The notes beneath the pieces were generated by a model. It was not told the DNA's origin, made no database searches, and saw nothing but the letters and a program-made list of their open reading frames with translations. From NCBI GenBank assembly GCA_039881045.1, contig JAYWVB010000016.1:372001-436000 (forward strand): 64,000 nucleotides of DNA, read 5' to 3'. The translations under genes and the position numbers were made by a program. Positions 59,545 through 64,000 of the stretch are shown in pieces; position 1 is the first letter of the stretch; the number at the start of each line of letters is the position of its first letter. This DNA comes from Chaetomium olivaceum. Its lineage: Eukaryota > Ascomycota > Sordariomycetes > Sordariales > Chaetomiaceae.

Positions 59545-59925
59545 GTGAGTGGAAGGGTGTTTGTGGGTTGGATGCAATGGTCAGAAGAAGTGGGAGGTGT
59601 TGGGTTTGGTGATGATATCCCTTGCTTTAATTTGAGCCTCCATTGATTGAGTCCCTGGAATGGCATATTGCTGAATTAACTCGTCAAGTTCTCGGTGAGC
59701 ACAGAGACAATATTAAAACTGGATGCATTGACTCTCGGTGTAAGAGAGCCCGTGAGTATCGTAGGGTTGTTGCTAAACAGAACGGACTGTAAAGAGGAGA
59801 AACACGGGGGGAGATCTTTTTGAACATTTTTGCGGGCAAGACCATCCCGTTCGAAACTAGCTAAATGTATGAGACCTTGTGATCGTCATCGTGCCAATGT
59901 CGCTCCTTCGAACTCGTTTGGATCT
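59545..59925. other. Short intergenic between convergent genes
   Basis: 3' ends of RPC34 and the cyclophilin gene; nothing seen. Confidence 0.5.
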
Positions 59926-60046
59926 TTAGAGAGCGCCACAGTCGTCAATGGTGGGGACCTTCCACGAGCGGGTGTCCTTGTTCTTGGTCACGTTCTCATT
60001 GGCGGTAGCCTCCAGACCCTTAACAACCTTCATCGACTCGTCGTCA

Positions 60047-60084
<38 letters not shown>

Positions 60085-60868
60085 GCCAGTGACGACTGTG
60101 GTGATGAAGAACTGGGAACCGTTGCTGCGAGATAGGAACAGAAGTTAGTGCACTTTGTTCCCTTGCTACGCTCATGGATGTCGGGTAATCTTACGTGTTC
60201 GGGCCAGCGTTGGCCATGGAGAGCAGGCCGGGGCGGGTGTGCTTCAACTGGAAGTTCTCATCGGCAAACTTTTCGCCGTAGATGGACTTGCCGCCGGTGC
60301 CCTGCGATGGTGTTAGCTGTCCCGCCGAAACCATCAGCCGTCAAGAAATGCTCACATTACCGCGGGTGAAGTCACCGCCCTGGATCATAAAGTTGTTAAT
60401 GATGCGGTGGAAGGTGGAGCCCTTGTAGCCGAAGCCATTCTGGTGCGTGCAGAGCTCCTTGAAGTTCCGCGCAGTCTTAGGGACAACGTCGTCGTAAAGA
60501 GTCAGGTTGATACGACCTGACTGCTCTGTTGAATAGGTCAGCCAATGCATTGCGGAGCACATTTTTGCTTCATCGAGCTGAAACCACAAAGTTTAGCTAC
60601 CCGAAGGGCTACTTTGCTGCCAACAGTTTGTGTTCGCCCAGGCCACAGGGTACGAGAGTTATTAGATGATGGAAGTAAACAGCTAGCCGAAGGGGTATGA
60701 AGCAAAGAAGAAGAGTATTGAAGCCGCGTACGCTGGATTTCTTGAGTGGGCTCGTTGTCGGCATCGAGAACGGGACCCTCCCAGGAGACGTCGAAAAAGC
60801 TAGAGTATGTAAGTAAGGCCCAGGTATCGGGAACAGATCACCATCACTCACACTTTGGATTGAGACAT
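59926..60868 (-). CDS. Cyclophilin A-type peptidyl-prolyl isomerase
   Basis: Cytosolic prolyl isomerase and cyclosporin A target. Exons 60852-60868, 60732-60799, 60356-60525, 60195-60301 and 59926-60124 join in frame to 186 aa. Core motifs: FHRIINNFMIQGGDFTRGNG with the catalytic Arg, SMANAGPNTNGSQFF, and the Trp that binds cyclosporin in WLDGKHVVFGEV. The end (ENVTKNKDTRSWKVPTIDDC) is longer than in typical cyclophilin A. Intron 2 (60526-60731) is 206 nt, much longer than the others. The usual Pro in FHRIIPxF is Asn here. Confidence 0.93.
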
Positions 60869-62256
60869 GGCGGAAGATACAGAGAAGCCTCTGACAGATA
60901 TTCTGATGTTGGGTTGAAGAGATGACCGGACTGAAGTGAATTGACCGGATGGAAGATTGCGGAGGAGGGAGGAAGGTCGGAGAGAAGAGCAATGGCGGGG
61001 TAGGAGGGGTCGAAACATTTTCCGCTGAGAGCAGGTGGGTTAGCATCAGATCTGACCAACCAGGGACGGAAGCTGACGTGTGGGACGAGGAAGGACGGAT
61101 GAAGAAGCTCATAGCCCGCACGTGATGTTATGAGGGGTTGTTGCGCAAGATCGAATCGATCGGTGCCTCGAACTCGTCGTGAGGAGTGGTCATCGTGGTG
61201 GGGGCTTCCTTCCGCTCTGTGGGGTTTGCTCAGAGGGCATTGGACATGGAAGCGGAAGGTCTTGTGCCAAGACACGGGCAGAAAAATGCCGATATGCAGA
61301 GGCTATGTCAAGCACAGCTCGGGTCGTTTCCTCATGCTTTTATGGAAGGGAACTTCTGCTCAAACCGGGAGGTCTAGTATGGTTTTCTCGCTTTGCAAGC
61401 GGCAGTATCAGAGACCTTATCGGATTAAAAGCGGAACTTGAGCCGTACATGCAATTGATGTCGGCGGTGGCTCCGCTCCTCTGGCCTTGCAGCCCGATGA
61501 GGTCCTTGCCGAGTTAGACTCGGTTTCCAGGGAATATTTCTACTCCTGACCAGGAACGTAGAGGTAAGGTGGCCAAGAGCATCGGAGAGGCGTCCGACTT
61601 GGAGAACCATGTCCAATGCCCGAAACTGGCTTAACGATTGAGGGGTGTCATGGTAAGAGAAGGGGGTGTGGTTTGAGGTCTGGCGTGTTTCTTTGGCGGG
61701 AGATACCGAGCCGGAGAATGCGGCTCAACGGTAGCCCGATGAGGAACCAAAAAAAGAGAAGGTCCAATTCACAAGAAATAGAAAAGAAAATACGTACGGT
61801 TGTGTAGGACTGAATCCTCAGGTTCAGATATAGTACAAGTTAAAAGTACAAAAGCGAATCACAAGGGTGGTGATGGGATGCTCAGAAGTCGTTGGAAGAT
61901 GGTCCGCCATATTTTTTTGGTCCCAATGCAAGCTCATGGAAGCTTTGCTCCACCACAGCACGGGCCACGAGTTAATGCATGCCTGGGCTTGAGGGATGGA
62001 TGCCTTGAGCTCGAGGCATGAAGGCAGGGCCCACTACGCCAAGTTTGTGGGTCTTGGCGGTCTGGTGGAAATCGCAAGGTGTCGCCCCTTGTCAGCGCTG
62101 CTGCCCATCGATTCTCCATCGCAAGTTTCACGAAACCATCGACGAATGAAGACATTGCGTCTTCGCATAAAGCCCACCCCACCCCTATTCCGCGTCACAT
62201 ACTTTAGAGTCGCTTCGTGTGCCTAGTGCTGGCTTCGGCCACCATACCCGCCCACC
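60869..62256. other. Intergenic, no gene seen
   Basis: Divergent promoters of the cyclophilin and ENTH genes; frames of 60-110 codons show no motif. Confidence 0.5.
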
Positions 62257-63976
62257 ATGGATCTGAACAACATCAAGAAACAGGTCTCGAACCTGACGCT
62301 GTACGACCTCAAGGCCGGCGTGCGGAAGATGCAGAATGGTAAGTTGGATGTCTCCATGACTATAGCTTGATTGTTTGGTTGGTGATACTAATTGACTTGT
62401 CCGGGTAGCCGTCATGAACTTCACAGAAATGGAGGCTAAGGTCGGTCACCGCGGACGCTGAGGGACGGCACCGTACCTTTTAACTAACAGCCACTAGGTC
62501 CGCGAAGCAACGAACAATGAACCATGGGGCGCGTCATCAACCCAGATGCAAGAGATCGCCGATGGCACCTTCAACTAGTAGGTCTCTTATCGGTGTTCAA
62601 TGCCGTGAGTTGCAGACTGATATCGTTCCTAGCCAAACCCTGAACGAGATCATGCCCATGATTTACCGGCGCTTCACGGAAAAATCGGCCGAGGAATGGC
62701 GACAAATCTACAAAGCGCTTCAATTACTCGAGTACCTGATCAAGCACGGTTCCGAGCGTGTTATTGACGATGCCCGATCCCACATCACGCTTCTCAAGAT
62801 GCTACGTCAGTTCCATTTCATTGACCAGAACGGCAAGGACCAAGGTGTCAACGTCCGACACCGCGCAAAGGAGCTCGCCGAGCTACTCGGCGACGTTGAG
62901 CGCATCCGATCGGAACGCAAGAAAGCACGCTCAAACAAGGGCAAATTCACTAGCATGGCAAGTGCTGGAGGACTTGGTAGCTCGAGCCGTTACGGCGGGT
63001 TTGGAAGCGACTCTGGGTATGGTGGCGGCAGCAGCTCAACGTTCGGCGGACACTCCGGCGGAGTGTACGGCGATGGGGGTGGCTTCGGAGGCCAATCCGA
63101 CGATTACCGCTCCACACAGGGGCGGGGGGACAAATTCGAGGAATACGATGAGTTTGATGAAGGGGAGCGGCCTGCTGCATCGGCGAGCACCGCTCGGGTG
63201 ACGCGGGATACAACTGAGCGGGCGGGGGTGAAGCGAACTACGGAGCCGCCAAAGAAGAAGGAACCCGAGGTGGATCTCTTCGATTTTGACGAACCTGCAG
63301 CCGCTCCCACCGTGCCGGCTATTTCTGCCGTCGGCCCTGCCAACCCTTCTGGACTGGCGTCCCTCGGCGGCGGTGCGGCCGACGACGACGAATTTGATGA
63401 CTTCCAGTCCGCATCCCCTCCTAAACAGACAGCGCCCCCCCAAGCGTCACTAGCTGGGTCTCTTCCACCACCCAATCTGCCTCTGGCCGCGCCCAAGCCT
63501 GTATCCGCGCCCCAACAGGCGAACTTGAGTGGGATGGTTGCCTTGTCATCCATATCCCCGCCACCAAGCTCGACTGCCAGCCCAGCTGGAAACGTGTCGG
63601 CTTTCTCCACGCCCTTGACTGCAAGCACGCTTTCCCCGGCCGCGCAGGCGCCTAAGCCAGCTGGATATCAGGCGTCCGGGCCGAATTACTTCGCCCCGGT
63701 GCAGACTGCCACTCAACCTTCGCTAGGCGCCAAAACGGCCGGTGGCCCTGCAGCTGCCAAACCGGCGTCGGGAGGGGACGCTTTCGGTGCTTTGTGGTCT
63801 CAGGCAAGTGTTGGCATCAAAAGAACACGCAAACTGGACCGGGTCCCGCCATGGGGCAACTTGCAAAAGAGAAGAGCAGTGCGGGGATTTGGGGAGCCGC
63901 TGCCTCGGCAACCCCGAGCAACACCGGCGCGGGTAATAAGCCTCTTGGGAACGGGCTGGATGATCTTCTAGGCTAG
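62257..63976 (+). CDS. ENTH-domain epsin-like clathrin adaptor (Ent3-like)
   Basis: Golgi/endosome vesicle adaptor that binds phosphoinositide with its ENTH domain and clathrin/AP-1 with its tail. ENTH domain in the first 160 residues (DLKAGVRKMQNAV, EATNNEPWGASSTQMQEIA, YRRFTEKSAEEWRQIYKALQ). Then a Ser/Gly linker, short acidic motifs of the DDEFDDFQS and VDLFDFDEP type, and a Pro/Ala-rich tail ending GLDDLLG. Exons 62257-62338, 62409-62440, 62498-62577 and 62633-63976. One base is missing in the A4 run 63819-63822 (restores GIK-KNTQTGPGPAMGQLAKEK); the corrected total is 513 codons (512 aa). Ent3 versus Ent1/2 is inferred from domain order and tail motifs. Confidence 0.88.
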
Positions 63977-64000
63977 CCTTTTGTGAGCAGAGTTTGACAT

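Overview
This window is nuclear DNA of a filamentous ascomycete, most likely a Sordariomycete and plausibly a Sordariales/Chaetomiaceae-type plant-biomass degrader. The evidence is GC-rich coding sequence, many short introns (about 44-75 nt, GTRNGT...CTRAC...YAG), fungal-only families (DUF3433, HET, fungal STAND/NACHT, WSC, Kre9/KNH) and secreted lignocellulose enzymes (an AA16-type LPMO, a GH3 beta-xylosidase, a CE1 esterase with CBM1). I could run no searches; family calls rest on motifs read by eye.

Layout. 1-7 kb: a DUF84/PRRC1-type NTPase, a CorA-like transporter and ribosomal protein eL42. 7-15.2 kb: a large mucin-like DUF3433 membrane protein, a WSC-domain membrane protein and an AA16-type LPMO. 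17-27.2 kb: a STAND/NACHT NLR-like protein, a Gfo/Idh/MocA oxidoreductase, a bZIP factor and a two-RRM protein. 28-36.3 kb: a possible decayed membrane-protein gene, a convergent xylan pair (GH3 and CE1-CBM1) and a DHA2-type MFS transporter. 37-48.7 kb: HMG-CoA reductase, nicotinamidase, STI1/Hop, a RING-H2 protein and a broken RNase III-domain gene. 49-64 kb: a HET protein, a cytochrome P450, a Kre9/KNH-like secreted protein, a second MFS transporter, RNA polymerase III subunit RPC34, cyclophilin A and an ENTH/epsin-like protein.

Two themes stand out. First, about fourteen loci carry one-base frame breaks, often at homopolymers. Most are corrected by adding one base, and the essential HMG-CoA reductase gene is among them. 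The simplest reading is indel error in the assembly, so most broken frames here should not be read as pseudogenes. Second, accessory functions cluster around two themes: xylan/cellulose attack (AA16, GH3, CE1-CBM1) and non-self recognition (STAND, HET).

I see no tRNA, rRNA, CRISPR array or intact transposon, and no clearly new multi-gene system. The best leads are the acidic Cys-repeat tail of the LPMO, the mucin-like DUF3433 protein, a possible hidden membrane-protein gene at 28 kb and a mini-RNase III gene with a CAA-to-TAA-like stop.
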